Positions 26,554-35,320 of a stretch of 64,000 bases of DNA are shown in pieces. Positions within the stretch are counted from its first letter, which is position 1. Each line of letters begins with the position of its first letter. The stretch comes from Mycobacterium dioxanotrophicus (GTDB lineage Bacteria > Actinomycetota > Actinomycetes > Mycobacteriales > Mycobacteriaceae), in contig NZ_CP020809.1 in the NCBI RefSeq assembly GCF_002157835.1, positions 5,518,001 through 5,582,000 of the forward strand, in the 5' to 3' direction. The position numbers and the translations under genes were made by a program. Under the pieces are notes generated by a model. The model saw only the letters and a list, made by a program, of their open reading frames with translations, searched no databases and was not told the origin of the DNA.

Positions 26554-27974
26554 ACGCGCTCACGGTCTACATCGTGATCGGGTTGTTCGCCATCGGCGCG
26601 ATCGGCGTCGCGGGCAGCCGCGCCAGGAAACTCGACGAGTGGACCGTCAGCGGCCGCAGCTTCCGCCGGTGGCGGTCATGGTTCCTGCAGGCCGGCGAAT
26701 CGCTGACCACGTTCAGCTTTCTCGGGTTGTCCGGGATCGCGTTCGGCGGCGGCGTCAGTGCCACGTTCGCCCTTGCGTACCTGTCGATCTCGGCGATCGG
26801 CATGTATTTCGTCGCGCCCCGGCTGTGGCGACTCGGCAAGGGCCGCGGCTATCTGACCATGGCCGACTTCTTCATCGACCGGTTCGACAGCGTGCCACTG
26901 GGCAAGGTGGTCGCGGTGGTCGGCGCCATCTTTCTGCTGCCCTACCTCGAACTGCAGATCACCGGGCTCGGGCTGATCGTCGAGCTGGCCACCGGCAACG
27001 CGTCCAGCCGCGGGCTCTCGATGGTCATCGCCAGCGTGCTGGTCATCGTGTTCGTCGTCTGGGCCGGTATCCGCGGCATCTCGCGGGTCGCAGTGGTCAA
27101 GGACGCGCTCATGGTGGTCGCGCTGCTCATCGTGGTGGGCGGTGTCGGGTTCGGCATCGCAGGCATCCCCGAGGTCTTCTCACGGGTGCAGGGTGCTCAA
27201 CCGGAGCTGCTGACCCTGTCCGCGCCCGGGTACGACACCACGTTCTTCGTCACGGCGGTCGTCGTCACCTCGATCGGCGCCGGCCTCAACGTCTTTCCGC
27301 ACCTGTGGCCCCCGGTGCTGGCCGCGCGCAGCGGTGAGATCCTGCGCAGCAACTACACCTGGCTCGCGTTCTACCAGCTGTTGCTGTTCGCGCCGATCAT
27401 CGTCGGGCTCGGCGCCACCCTGATCCTGCCGGCCGCCACCACCGGGAACCATGTCCTTCTCGACACCGCGACGCACACCCTGCCGGACTGGCTGGTGGCG
27501 GTCATCGCCATCGGCGGTGCCTCGGCGGCGATGGTTCCGGCGGCCGCGATCGTCATGGGCATCTCAACCCTGGTATCCCGCAACCTGATCACCGGTGGTT
27601 CCGAGAAGACCCGGATGCGGGTCAACACCGCCGTCGTCGCGGCGGCCATCATCCTGGCGCTCGGCTTCGGACTCGGTGGTGCCAGCATCTCCAGCCTGCT
27701 GTTGCTCACCTACGGCGGGCTGACCCAGCTCGCCCCCGCGATCCTGGTGGCACTGCGAGGACGAGTCACTGTGGGCGCCGTCCCGGTGCTGATCGGGATC
27801 GTGATCGGAGTACTGGTCGTCAGTTGGATCACGTTCTTCGAGATTCCGATCGGCAGTTGGGATTCCGGCTTCATCGCGCTGGGCCCCAACATCGTGGCAG
27901 TGATCATCGCCGAGGCGATCCGACGCCGGATGCCTCGCGCTGCGATCAACCAGGAAGTACCGGTTGCGAGGTGA
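26550..27974 (+). CDS. Sodium:solute symporter (SSS family)
   Basis: A 474-residue membrane protein with about 13 helices. Family segments: ARKLDEWTVSGRSFRRW, AGESLTTFSFLGLSGIAFGG, and the Na+-site region around GRGYLTMADFFIDRF. It probably imports a carboxylate or amide together with Na+. The substrate may be the one handled by the flanking amidase and acyl-CoA ligase. ATG 26550 overlaps the DUF3311 stop and the 3' end overlaps the AsnC gene by GTGA (27971-27974). Confidence 0.9.
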   Translation: MNALTVYIVIGLFAIGAIGVAGSRARKLDEWTVSGRSFRRWRSWFLQAGESLTTFSFLGLSGIAFGGGVSATFALAYLSISAIGMYFVAPRLWRLGKGRGYLTMADFFIDRFDSVPLGKVVAVVGAIFLLPYLELQITGLGLIVELATGNASSRGLSMVIASVLVIVFVVWAGIRGISRVAVVKDALMVVALLIVVGGVGFGIAGIPEVFSRVQGAQPELLTLSAPGYDTTFFVTAVVVTSIGAGLNVFPHLWPPVLAARSGEILRSNYTWLAFYQLLLFAPIIVGLGATLILPAATTGNHVLLDTATHTLPDWLVAVIAIGGASAAMVPAAAIVMGISTLVSRNLITGGSEKTRMRVNTAVVAAAIILALGFGLGGASISSLLLLTYGGLTQLAPAILVALRGRVTVGAVPVLIGIVIGVLVVSWITFFEIPIGSWDSGFIALGPNIVAVIIAEAIRRRMPRAAINQEVPVAR

Positions 27975-28933
27975 ATACTGAGCCGGTGCCGGAACCACTC
28001 GACCCACTCGCCCGACGGATCACCGAGGCCCTCCAGGTCAACGGGAGGGCCTCATGGCGGCGGATCGCACAGGTGCTCGACGAGCCGGTCCGCACCGTTG
28101 CCCGCCGCGGTGCCGCACTCTTGGAGGACGGTACGGTTCAGGTCGTCGGCCTGACCGCGTTGGCACCGACGCATCTGCTGCGGCTGCGGTGCCGACCGGA
28201 CACGGTCCATGCGGTGGCGCGCACCCTGGCATCGTGGCCGCAGACGGTGTTCGTTTACGTCCTGGCCGAATCCGCCGAAGTGATCACCGAGGTGACGGCG
28301 GACTTCGACGCGCTGCCAGCACTACTCGGCGCGGAACTGGACGGCGTGCTGACCCACCGCTTGACCCCGGTGCTGCAGTACTTCAGGACCGTCGCCGAAT
28401 GGCGTGCCGGTGTGCTGAGCCCCGCAGAGGTCGCCGAACTCGAATTGCCCGACGTCCCACCGGAACAGACCCGGACGGGTCTGCTGGTCGACGATGTCGA
28501 CCGCGCCATCATCGATGCGCTCGTCGCCGACGGGCGCACCCCGTTCGAGACGATCGCGACGCTGGCCGGGTTCTCCGAGGCCACCGCCCGGCGGCGCATC
28601 GATCAATTGATCCAGCGCGGTGTGGTCCGTATTCGCGCCGTCGTCGGTCCGGCCCTGCTGGGGCTGCCCGTCGAAGCCCTGCTGTGGATCCGGTGCGCAC
28701 CCCAGCACGCCGAACACATCGGAACCGCGCTCGCCCGTTCACCTCTCGTGCGTTACGCGGCCATGGTGATGGGCGAGTATCCGGTCGTGGTCGACGTCAC
28801 CGCCCGCGACGTCGCCGAGCTACGCGACTTTCTCGTCAACGGCCCCTGGGAATCTCGCGTCGAGTCGGTCCACGCGACCCTGCTGATCCAGACCTACAAG
28901 CGTGGCGGTGTGGTGACCGCAGCACTGAAATGA
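27971..28933 (+). CDS. Double-domain AsnC/Lrp-type regulator
   Basis: A 320-residue protein made of two AsnC/Lrp units in tandem. Unit 1: helix-turn-helix near residues 10-55 (RITEALQVNGRASWRRIAQV) with a ligand domain to about 150. Unit 2: HTH near residues 178-225 (VDRAIIDALVADGRTPFETI, ATARRRIDQLIQRGVVRIRA) and a ligand domain to the end. Double AsnC regulators typically control one transport or catabolic operon. GTG 27971 overlaps the symporter stop by GTGA. It probably regulates the amidase operon in which it lies. Confidence 0.87.
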   Translation: MNTEPVPEPLDPLARRITEALQVNGRASWRRIAQVLDEPVRTVARRGAALLEDGTVQVVGLTALAPTHLLRLRCRPDTVHAVARTLASWPQTVFVYVLAESAEVITEVTADFDALPALLGAELDGVLTHRLTPVLQYFRTVAEWRAGVLSPAEVAELELPDVPPEQTRTGLLVDDVDRAIIDALVADGRTPFETIATLAGFSEATARRRIDQLIQRGVVRIRAVVGPALLGLPVEALLWIRCAPQHAEHIGTALARSPLVRYAAMVMGEYPVVVDVTARDVAELRDFLVNGPWESRVESVHATLLIQTYKRGGVVTAALK

Positions 28934-28943
28934 AAGGCCCTCA

Positions 28944-30338
28944 ATGCTTCTGACATCTCTCGATGCCGCCACCCGCGATGCGGCGGCGGTCACCATCGGC
29001 GAGCAGAGTCTGTCGAGGGCGGAATTGCTCAGTGCGGCAACGGCTCTCACGTCAGCACTGCCGGCCGAGCATCCCGTGGCGGTCTACGCCGAGCCCACGC
29101 TGGACACCGTCGTCGCCGTGACCGCCTGCCTGCTGGCCGGTGCGCCCGTGGTGCCCGTCCCGCCCGACTCCGGCAGCGCCGAGCTGCGCCACATCCTGTC
29201 CGACGCCGCTGTCGAGTGCTGGGCCGGGCCGGCGCACCCGGAGTCCGACTTGCCGGTGATACCCGCTCGCGGACACGCGGGCGGCGGTGCGGTCCTGCCG
29301 CCTGCGGACGACGCCGTCGCGATGATCCTCTACACGTCGGGCACCACCGGAGCCCCCAAGGGCGTCAACCTCAGCCACCGGGCCTTGGCGGCAGGCATCG
29401 ATGCCGTCGCCGATGCGTGGCAGTGGAGTGCCGACGACACCGTCGTGCACGGCCTGCCGCTGTTCCACCTGCACGGGTTGGTGCTCGGTGTGCTGGGCTC
29501 ACTTCGGATCGGCTCACGCGTCGTGCACACCGTCAAACCACGCCCCGAGCGCTACGCCGCGGTGCCCGGAACCATGTACTTCGGGGTGCCGACCGTGTGG
29601 TCACGCATCGCCGCCGACGACGATGCGGCCCGCGCGCTGAGCGGGGCCCGGCTGCTCGTCTCGGGCAGCGCACCGCTGCCCACGCCCGTCTTCCACCGCA
29701 TCACCGAACTCACCGGCCACGCCCCGATCGAGCGTTACGGCATGAGCGAAACCATGATCACGCTGAGCACCCGCGCGGTCGGTGACCGCAGGCCCGGCTC
29801 GGTCGGCCAACCCGTGCTGGGTGTGCAGACCCGGCTGCGGACCGAGGATGGGCAGGGTGTGCCCGATGACGGCGAGAGCATCGGGCGCCTGCAGGTACGC
29901 GGTCCCATGCTGTTCGACAGTTACCTCAACCGGCCCGAGGCGACGGCCGAATCATGGACCGACGACGGCTGGTTCATCACCGGCGACGTCGCGACGCGCG
30001 ATATGCAGGGCTTCCACCGGATCGTCGGGCGGGAGTCCGTCGACCTGATCAAGTCCGGCGGCTACCGCGTCGGCGCAGGCGAGGTGGAAACCGCGCTGCT
30101 GGCCCACCCCGCCGTCCGCGAGGTGGCCGTCGTCGGGCAGGCCGACGCCGACCTGGGGCAGCGGATCGTGGCGTACGTGGTCACCGACGACACCGACCGG
30201 GCCCAGCTGGGCGGCCGCCTGATCGAGTTCGTGACCGGCACCCTCTCGCATCACAAGCGTCCCCGCGACGTCATCTTCCTCGATGAATTGCCGAGGAACG
30301 CAATGGGAAAGGTGCAGAAGAAACTCCTGGGCAGCTGA
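28944..30338 (+). CDS. Acyl-CoA synthetase, malonyl-CoA synthetase (MatB)-like
   Basis: A 464-residue adenylate-forming enzyme. ATP loop ILYTSGTTGAPKGV, acyl pocket HGLPLFHLHGLVLGVLGSLR, ERYGMSETM, the GWFITGD hinge region, and the C-terminal catalytic Lys in LPRNAMGKVQKK. The HGLPLFHLHGLVLG segment and short length resemble MatB enzymes, which convert malonate, CoA and ATP to malonyl-CoA; other short dicarboxylates are possible. It closes the amidase-DUF3311-symporter-AsnC operon, 10 nt after the regulator. No malonyl-CoA decarboxylase (MatA) gene is present, so product would feed fatty acid or polyketide synthesis. The specificity is inference. Confidence 0.85.
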   Translation: MLLTSLDAATRDAAAVTIGEQSLSRAELLSAATALTSALPAEHPVAVYAEPTLDTVVAVTACLLAGAPVVPVPPDSGSAELRHILSDAAVECWAGPAHPESDLPVIPARGHAGGGAVLPPADDAVAMILYTSGTTGAPKGVNLSHRALAAGIDAVADAWQWSADDTVVHGLPLFHLHGLVLGVLGSLRIGSRVVHTVKPRPERYAAVPGTMYFGVPTVWSRIAADDDAARALSGARLLVSGSAPLPTPVFHRITELTGHAPIERYGMSETMITLSTRAVGDRRPGSVGQPVLGVQTRLRTEDGQGVPDDGESIGRLQVRGPMLFDSYLNRPEATAESWTDDGWFITGDVATRDMQGFHRIVGRESVDLIKSGGYRVGAGEVETALLAHPAVREVAVVGQADADLGQRIVAYVVTDDTDRAQLGGRLIEFVTGTLSHHKRPRDVIFLDELPRNAMGKVQKKLLGS

Positions 30339-30341
30339 GAC

Positions 30342-31430
30342 TCAGCCCACCAGCACGGCGTAGCGCGGCTTGATCACCTCGTCGATGATGGCCAGCCGCT
30401 CGTCGAACGGGATGAACGCGGACTTCATCGCGTTGATGGTGAAGCGTTCCAGGTCGCTCCACCCGTAGCCGAAGGCCTCGACCAGACGCGTCATCTCCTG
30501 CGTCATGGTGGTGTCGCTCATCAACCGGTTGTCGGTGTTGACCGTGACCCGGAACCGCAGTCGGGCCAACCGGTCGAACGGGTGCTCGGCGATGGACGAC
30601 GCCGCCCCGGTCTGCACATTGCTGCTCGGGCACATCTCCAGCGGAATGCGCTTGTCCCGCAGGATCGCCGCCAGCCGGCCGAGTTTCTGGGTGCCGTCGT
30701 CGAGCTGGGTGATGTCGTCGACGATGCGCACGCCGTGACCGAGCCGGTCTGCTCCGCAGAACGCGATCGCCTCATGGATGGACGGCAGCCCGAACGCCTC
30801 GCCGGCGTGAATTGTGAAGCGCGCGTTGTTGCTTCGCATGTACTCGAACGCGTCGAGGTGCCGGGACGGCGGATAGCCGGCCTCGGCCCCGGCGATGTCG
30901 AAACCCACCACCCCCTTGTCGCGGAACCGGATGGCCAGTTCGGCGATCTCGCGGGACCGGGCAGCGTGCCGCATCGCGGTGACCAGGCAGCGCACGGTGA
31001 TGGTGCGCCCCTCGGCCGCGGCCGCCTTCTCCCCGTCGGCGAAGCCGGCCAGCACCGCGTCTACCACCGCATCCAGGGACAAGCCGCGGTCGATGTGCAG
31101 TTCGGGAGCGAACCGGATCTCGGCGTACACCACGTTGTCCGCGGCGAGGTCTTCGACGCATTCGTGGGCGACCCGGTGCAGCGCCTCGGGTGTCTGCATG
31201 ACGCCGACGGTGTGGGCGAAGGGCTCCAGGTACCGCACCAGCGAGCCGCTGTGCGCGGCCGTGCGGAAGAAGGTCGCCAGCTCGTCGACTTCGGTGGCGG
31301 GCAAATCGTCGTAGCCGAACTGACCGGCAAGATCGAGCACGGTGGCCGGCCGCAGGCCACCGTCGAGGTGATCGTGCAGCAGGGCTTTGGGGGCGTGGCG
31401 GATCATGTCGAAGGTCAGCGGGGTACTCAT
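30342..31430 (-). CDS. add: Adenosine deaminase
   Basis: A 362-residue zinc enzyme turning (deoxy)adenosine to (deoxy)inosine. Motifs: metal-binding [20 protein letters not shown], catalytic [12 protein letters not shown], and [11 protein letters not shown] with the metal-binding Asp. Length agrees with M. tuberculosis Add (Rv3313c, 365 residues). ATG 31430 has TGGAG just upstream. It is convergent with the ligase gene at a 3-nt gap. In M. tuberculosis it directly follows deoA; here 0.5 kb of broken genes separates them. Confidence 0.95.
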   Translation of the reverse strand: MSTPLTFDMIRHAPKALLHDHLDGGLRPATVLDLAGQFGYDDLPATEVDELATFFRTAAHSGSLVRYLEPFAHTVGVMQTPEALHRVAHECVEDLAADNVVYAEIRFAPELHIDRGLSLDAVVDAVLAGFADGEKAAAAEGRTITVRCLVTAMRHAARSREIAELAIRFRDKGVVGFDIAGAEAGYPPSRHLDAFEYMRSNNARFTIHAGEAFGLPSIHEAIAFCGADRLGHGVRIVDDITQLDDGTQKLGRLAAILRDKRIPLEMCPSSNVQTGAASSIAEHPFDRLARLRFRVTVNTDNRLMSDTTMTQEMTRLVEAFGYGWSDLERFTINAMKSAFIPFDERLAIIDEVIKPRYAVLVG

Positions 31431-31437
31431 AGCTCCA

Positions 31438-31758
31438 TCATCCGCGACCGCGGCGGAACTGCGCAGACGAAACCACACCGTTGCTGATGACGATCAGACC
31501 AATACCGGCCCACTCGTGGACATCCAGCGGTTGGCTCAGCAGCAGCCAGCCTGCCAGGGCCGCCCAGATCGGATTGACGCTCGTGAACGTGCCGAAGACG
31601 TGGGCCGGTACCCGACGCAGCGCGAGCAGATCCGCGACGTAGGGCACGATCGACGACATCAGCCCGCAGGCGACGGCGAGCGCGATCGCGGCGGCGGTGG
31701 GCGCATGGAAGGCGAACCAGGCCACTGCAATCGGAGTCCAGGCGACGGCGGCGACGCC
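31438..31758 (-). pseudogene. EamA/DMT-family transporter remnant, C-terminal third only
   Basis: About 105 residues match the end of RhtA-like EamA transporters: a helix, then MSSIVPYVADLLALRRVPAH and VFGTFTSVNPIWAALAGWLLL and the last helix [11 protein letters not shown]. The other seven or so helices and any start are missing. The frame stays open to 31884, but that part does not look like a transporter. It abuts a LysR C-terminal remnant on the opposite strand, so the 5' halves of a divergent pair appear to have been deleted together. Confidence 0.7.
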
Positions 31759-31815
31759 ATCGCGGCGGGCCGTGGCGTGGGCACCACGGCCGAGGCGACC
31801 GCACACCACCATCCG

Positions 31816-31947
31816 CGGCCCGGCGTCACCTACCGCCCGATCAAAGACGGGCCGCGCATCGCCGTCCGGCTGGTGTGGCGACACGATGATCGCCCGGAAG
31901 GGCTCGACGCTCTCGTCGACGCCATCACCCGGCTCTACGCGTCGTGA
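31816..31947 (+). pseudogene. LysR-family regulator remnant, last ~43 residues
   Basis: The plus strand encodes RPGVTYRPIKDGPRIAVRL, then VWRHDDRPEGLDALVDAI and a stop. This resembles the final strand and helix of the LysR substrate-binding domain (the V.YRPL......V.LVWR.D.. pattern). No DNA-binding domain exists upstream; that place is taken by the EamA remnant in antisense. The fragment is too short to be functional. Confidence 0.55.
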
Positions 31948-31956
31948 GGATCGCGG

Positions 31957-33198
31957 TCAGTCGATCCGGTCGATGATCACCGGGCGACGCGCCGGCGCGA
32001 CATCGCCGAGGACCCAGGCGCCGTCGAGTTCGGCCAGCGCAGCGGGCAGCCGGTCGGCTGTGTCGGTGTAGAGCGTGAAGATGGGGTCTCCGGCCGCCAC
32101 CGGCTCACCCGGTGTGCGGTGAATCCGGACTCCTGCGCCGGATTGCACGGGATCGCCAGGGTGGGCGCGGCCGGCGCCCAGCCGCCAGGCGGCCATCGCC
32201 ACGCCCATGGCGTCGATGTCTCCCATCACGCCGCCGCGGGTCGCGGTGACGCTCTCCGAACAGGCGCCGACGGGCAACGGCTGGGACAGGTCGCCACCCT
32301 GGGCGGTCACCACATCCCGGAAGCGGTCCATGGCCGAGCCGTCCCGCAGCGTCTCGGCAGGGTCGACACCGTCGATGCCGACGGCGGCGAGCATCTCGGC
32401 GGCCAGCGCAACCGTCAGCTCGATCACGTCGGCCGGCCCGCCGCCGGCCAGTACCTCCAGCGACTCGGCCACCTCGACCGCGTTGCCGACGGTGCGCCCC
32501 AACGGCCGGTCCATGTCGGTCAGCAGGGCCCGCGTCGGAACCCCGTAGGCATTGCCGAGATCGACCATGGTGCGGGCGAGCTCGCGGGATTCGGCCTCGG
32601 TCTTGAGGAACGCACCGCGCCCCACCTTGACGTCGAGGACCAGCGCTTCGGCTCCCTCGGCCAGCTTCTTGCTCATCACCGAGCTGGCGATGAGCGGTAG
32701 CGATTCGGTGGTGGCGGTGACGTCCCGCAGGGCGTAGATCTTGCGATCGGCCGGCGCCAGGTCGCCGGCCGCGAAGATGGCCGCGCCGACCTCGCAAAGC
32801 TGTTGCCGGATACGGTCTTTGGACAGCTCGGCAGTGAATCCGGGAATCGCCTCCAGCTTGTCGAGCGTGCCGCCGGTGTGCCCGAGGCCGCGTCCGGCGG
32901 CCTGCGGCACACTGCCACCACAGGCCAGCACGACGGGCACGAGCGGGATGGTGATCTTGTCGCCGACCCCGCCGGTGGAGTGCTTGTCCACCAGGGCCAG
33001 CGGCGTGCCGGCCCGGCGCAGATCGGTGAAGTCGAACCGCTCCCCCGACGCCACCATCGCCGCGGTCCATCGAGCGATCTCCGCGGGCGTCATGCCACGC
33101 AGGAATATCGCCATCAGCAGCGCCGACATCTGCTCGTCGGCAACCTGGCCATGGGTGTACCCGGCGATGACCCAGTCGATGGCCGCGTCGGACAGCAC
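31957..33198 (-). CDS. deoA: Thymidine phosphorylase (N-terminus disturbed)
   Basis: A nucleoside phosphorylase releasing thymine and 2-deoxyribose-1-phosphate. Signature: LVDKHSTGGVGDKITIPLVP, then KLEAIPGF and LKTEAESRELARTMVDLG; C-terminal AGDPIFTLYTD. From the first normal start, GTG 33198, it has 413 residues. The conserved family start DAPTIIRTKRDGG is encoded in frame just upstream (33201-33237), but no ATG, GTG or TTG precedes it before the TetR stop at 33259. An ATC at 33240 with AGGA 8 nt upstream, or ATT at 33249, would be needed. In M. tuberculosis deoA follows cdd directly; here a TetR/MFS pair intervenes and probably removed the native start. Confidence 0.9.
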   Translation of the reverse strand: MLSDAAIDWVIAGYTHGQVADEQMSALLMAIFLRGMTPAEIARWTAAMVASGERFDFTDLRRAGTPLALVDKHSTGGVGDKITIPLVPVVLACGGSVPQAAGRGLGHTGGTLDKLEAIPGFTAELSKDRIRQQLCEVGAAIFAAGDLAPADRKIYALRDVTATTESLPLIASSVMSKKLAEGAEALVLDVKVGRGAFLKTEAESRELARTMVDLGNAYGVPTRALLTDMDRPLGRTVGNAVEVAESLEVLAGGGPADVIELTVALAAEMLAAVGIDGVDPAETLRDGSAMDRFRDVVTAQGGDLSQPLPVGACSESVTATRGGVMGDIDAMGVAMAAWRLGAGRAHPGDPVQSGAGVRIHRTPGEPVAAGDPIFTLYTDTADRLPAALAELDGAWVLGDVAPARRPVIIDRID

Positions 33199-33258
33199 GC
33201 CGCCGTCGCGTTTGGTCCGGATGATGGTGGGGGCGTCGATGGCGCAAATCCTAGCCGC

Positions 33259-33795
33259 TCATTCGGCGAGCGCGCCCCGCAGCAATGTCCGTAGCGCCCA
33301 GTCGAAATCGTCCTGTTGGGGCGGAGCGCCCTGCAGATGCCCGAACGGGTGCCGAGACATCAAGTGGCCGATGATTAGGCGCCACGCGGCGCGGTAGGCG
33401 CGTTGCGCGGCCACGTCGTCGAGACCCGCACCGCGCAGCAATGCCATGCAGTGGTCGGCCACCGGTTTCGCCGACGGCAGTGCGTAGTCGCCGTCGGCGA
33501 TGACCGGTCCGCTCCACGGATGTGCGACCAGGTGGTCGTACATGGCGCGCCATTGCCGGATCACCGCCTCCACCGGAGCGGCGCCTGCCGGGTCGATCAG
33601 CGGATAGCCGGCCACCAGATCCTCGACGAGCAGCAGCAGCAGCTCCTGACGGTCGGCGATGTGCCGGTAGAGCGAGGCCGCACCGGTGCCGAGTTCACCC
33701 GCGATGCGGCGCAGCGTCAGCTCGGCCAGGCCGTCGCGGTCGGCGATCCTGCGCGCCGCGGCCACGATCGTCGCCTTGCTCAGTGGTTGCGTCAC
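33259..33795 (-). CDS. TetR-family transcriptional regulator
   Basis: A 178-residue regulator starting at GTG 33795. The N-terminal helix-turn-helix is KATIVAAARRIADRDGLAEL, TLRRIAGELGTGAASLYRHI. The C-terminal ligand domain is all-helical with HPWSGPVIADGDYALPS. It is divergent from an MFS exporter with two matching palindromes between them, the usual layout for a drug-responsive repressor. Its stop is in the same frame as, and 60 nt upstream of, the deoA GTG, so deoA now depends on readthrough from this gene's promoter. Confidence 0.9.
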   Translation of the reverse strand: MTQPLSKATIVAAARRIADRDGLAELTLRRIAGELGTGAASLYRHIADRQELLLLLVEDLVAGYPLIDPAGAAPVEAVIRQWRAMYDHLVAHPWSGPVIADGDYALPSAKPVADHCMALLRGAGLDDVAAQRAYRAAWRLIIGHLMSRHPFGHLQGAPPQQDDFDWALRTLLRGALAE

Positions 33796-33809
33796 AGGTA
33801 GCCCCCTGT

Positions 33810-33857
33810 GCGAACAGTGTTCGCGCTACCGTGAGAAGCCGTGCGAACGCTGTTCGC
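33810..33857. promoter_or_regulatory. Twin TetR operators
   Basis: Two inverted repeats share GCGAAC...GTTCGC: GCGAACA-G-TGTTCGC at 33810-33824 and GCGAAC-GCT-GTTCGC at 33843-33857, centres 33 bp apart. They lie between the divergent TetR (33795) and MFS (33889) starts, positioned to repress both genes. Confidence 0.8.
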
Positions 33858-33888
33858 GCACGTAGCGAGCCTCTTATCAAGGAGATCC

Positions 33889-35289
33889 ATGGACGTCATC
33901 GCCCGTCAGCATGCCGCATCAGGGGCCATTCGACGGTACGGTTCGGGGCGCATCCTCACCGCGATGTGCATGGTCGTCGTCTCCTACGGACTGCTGCAGA
34001 CCATGCTCGTGCCGAGTATCGGCGTCCTGCAACGCGATCTGCACACGACCACCACCGCAGCATCGTGGGCGGTGCTGTCGGCGATGCTGCTCGCCAGCGC
34101 CGTCGTGACGCCTGTCGTGAGCCGCATCGGCGACGGGTTCGGCAAGCGCCGGGTGCTGCTCTGGATGCTGGCGATCTACCTGGCGGCCACGGTGGCGTCG
34201 ATCGGCGCGCCCGATATCGGCACGCTCATCGCCTGCCGGGCCGTTCAGGGCGTGAGTCTCACCCTGCTGCCACTGACGTTCGCGATCCTGCGCGAGGCGC
34301 TCCCGCCAAGGCGGGTTCATACCGGGCCGGCGGTGGCATCCGGGCTCGTGACCGGGACTGCCGGGGTCGGGCTGTTGATCGGCGGCCTGGTGGTGGACCA
34401 CGCATCGTGGCGGTGGCTGTTCGCGATCGGCGCGATTCCGGTGGCGGCCGCCCTGATCATGACGGCACGGTGGATTCCGGAAAGCCGCGAGCGCCACCCC
34501 GGCCGGCTCGACGTGGCGGGCACAGCCGCGATAACCGCAGGACTGCTGGCACTGCTGCTCGCCGTCACCCAGGGACCAGCGTGGGGCTGGTCGTCAGCTC
34601 GCGTGCTCGGCCTGTTCGGGACAGCCGTCGTGATGCTCGCGGGGTTCGTCGCCGTCGAACGACGGGTGACCCACCCCGTCGTGGACCTTGCCCTGCTGAC
34701 CAAACCTCGCCTGTCGGCAGCACATCTGGGCGCGTTGCTGCTCGGCGTCAACCAGTTCGTGGTGTACGTGGCACTACCCAAACTGGCCGAACTACCTACG
34801 GGTAACCCAGGGTTCGGATTGTCGGTGACTGGCGCCGCACTGGTCCTGATGCCCGGGACACTGTTGACGATGCCCGCCAGCTGGGCGGCAGGAGCGATAG
34901 CCGACCGGTTCGGCGTACGGGCCCCGCTGACCGTCGGGCTGGCGCTTGCAGCGGTCGGCACCGCGCTGCTGGCCGCCGCCCACGGATCGGTGTGGCATGC
35001 GGTACTGAACTACTCCATCGCCGGCGTCGGTTGGGGATTGGCGATGGCGGCACTGCCCAGGATGGTCAATGCGGGCTGCCCACCGGCGCAGAGCGGCAGC
35101 GCCAATGGGCTGAATACGGTGGCGCGCACCGTCGGCGGCGCGCTCGGCGGCCAGCTCGCAGCCGCGATGCTGGTCAGCTGGGCGGACGTCAACACCGGTT
35201 TCACCGTGGTGTTTTCGATCGCAGCGGGCGTCGCCGCGATGGGGGGACTGCTGGTACCGCTTTGGCGGTACCGAGATCGGACCGACTAG
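33889..35289 (+). CDS. MFS drug exporter (DHA2/EmrB-QacA type)
   Basis: A 466-residue membrane protein, likely with 14 helices. Motif A-like sequence RIGDGFGKRRVLL lies after helix 2, and the helix 5 region GLVTGTAGVGLLIGGLVVD resembles the antiporter motif C of exporters. Likely role: proton-driven export of a hydrophobic drug or metabolite. ATG 33889 is preceded by AAGGAGA; the frame is open to GTG 33841 but that codon lies in the operator. It is controlled by the divergent TetR. With the TetR gene it is inserted between cdd and deoA, which are adjacent in M. tuberculosis. Confidence 0.88.
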   Translation: MDVIARQHAASGAIRRYGSGRILTAMCMVVVSYGLLQTMLVPSIGVLQRDLHTTTTAASWAVLSAMLLASAVVTPVVSRIGDGFGKRRVLLWMLAIYLAATVASIGAPDIGTLIACRAVQGVSLTLLPLTFAILREALPPRRVHTGPAVASGLVTGTAGVGLLIGGLVVDHASWRWLFAIGAIPVAAALIMTARWIPESRERHPGRLDVAGTAAITAGLLALLLAVTQGPAWGWSSARVLGLFGTAVVMLAGFVAVERRVTHPVVDLALLTKPRLSAAHLGALLLGVNQFVVYVALPKLAELPTGNPGFGLSVTGAALVLMPGTLLTMPASWAAGAIADRFGVRAPLTVGLALAAVGTALLAAAHGSVWHAVLNYSIAGVGWGLAMAALPRMVNAGCPPAQSGSANGLNTVARTVGGALGGQLAAAMLVSWADVNTGFTVVFSIAAGVAAMGGLLVPLWRYRDRTD

Positions 35290-35320
35290 ACGCCGGTGAG
35301 AGCCATTGACCCGCTTGACA

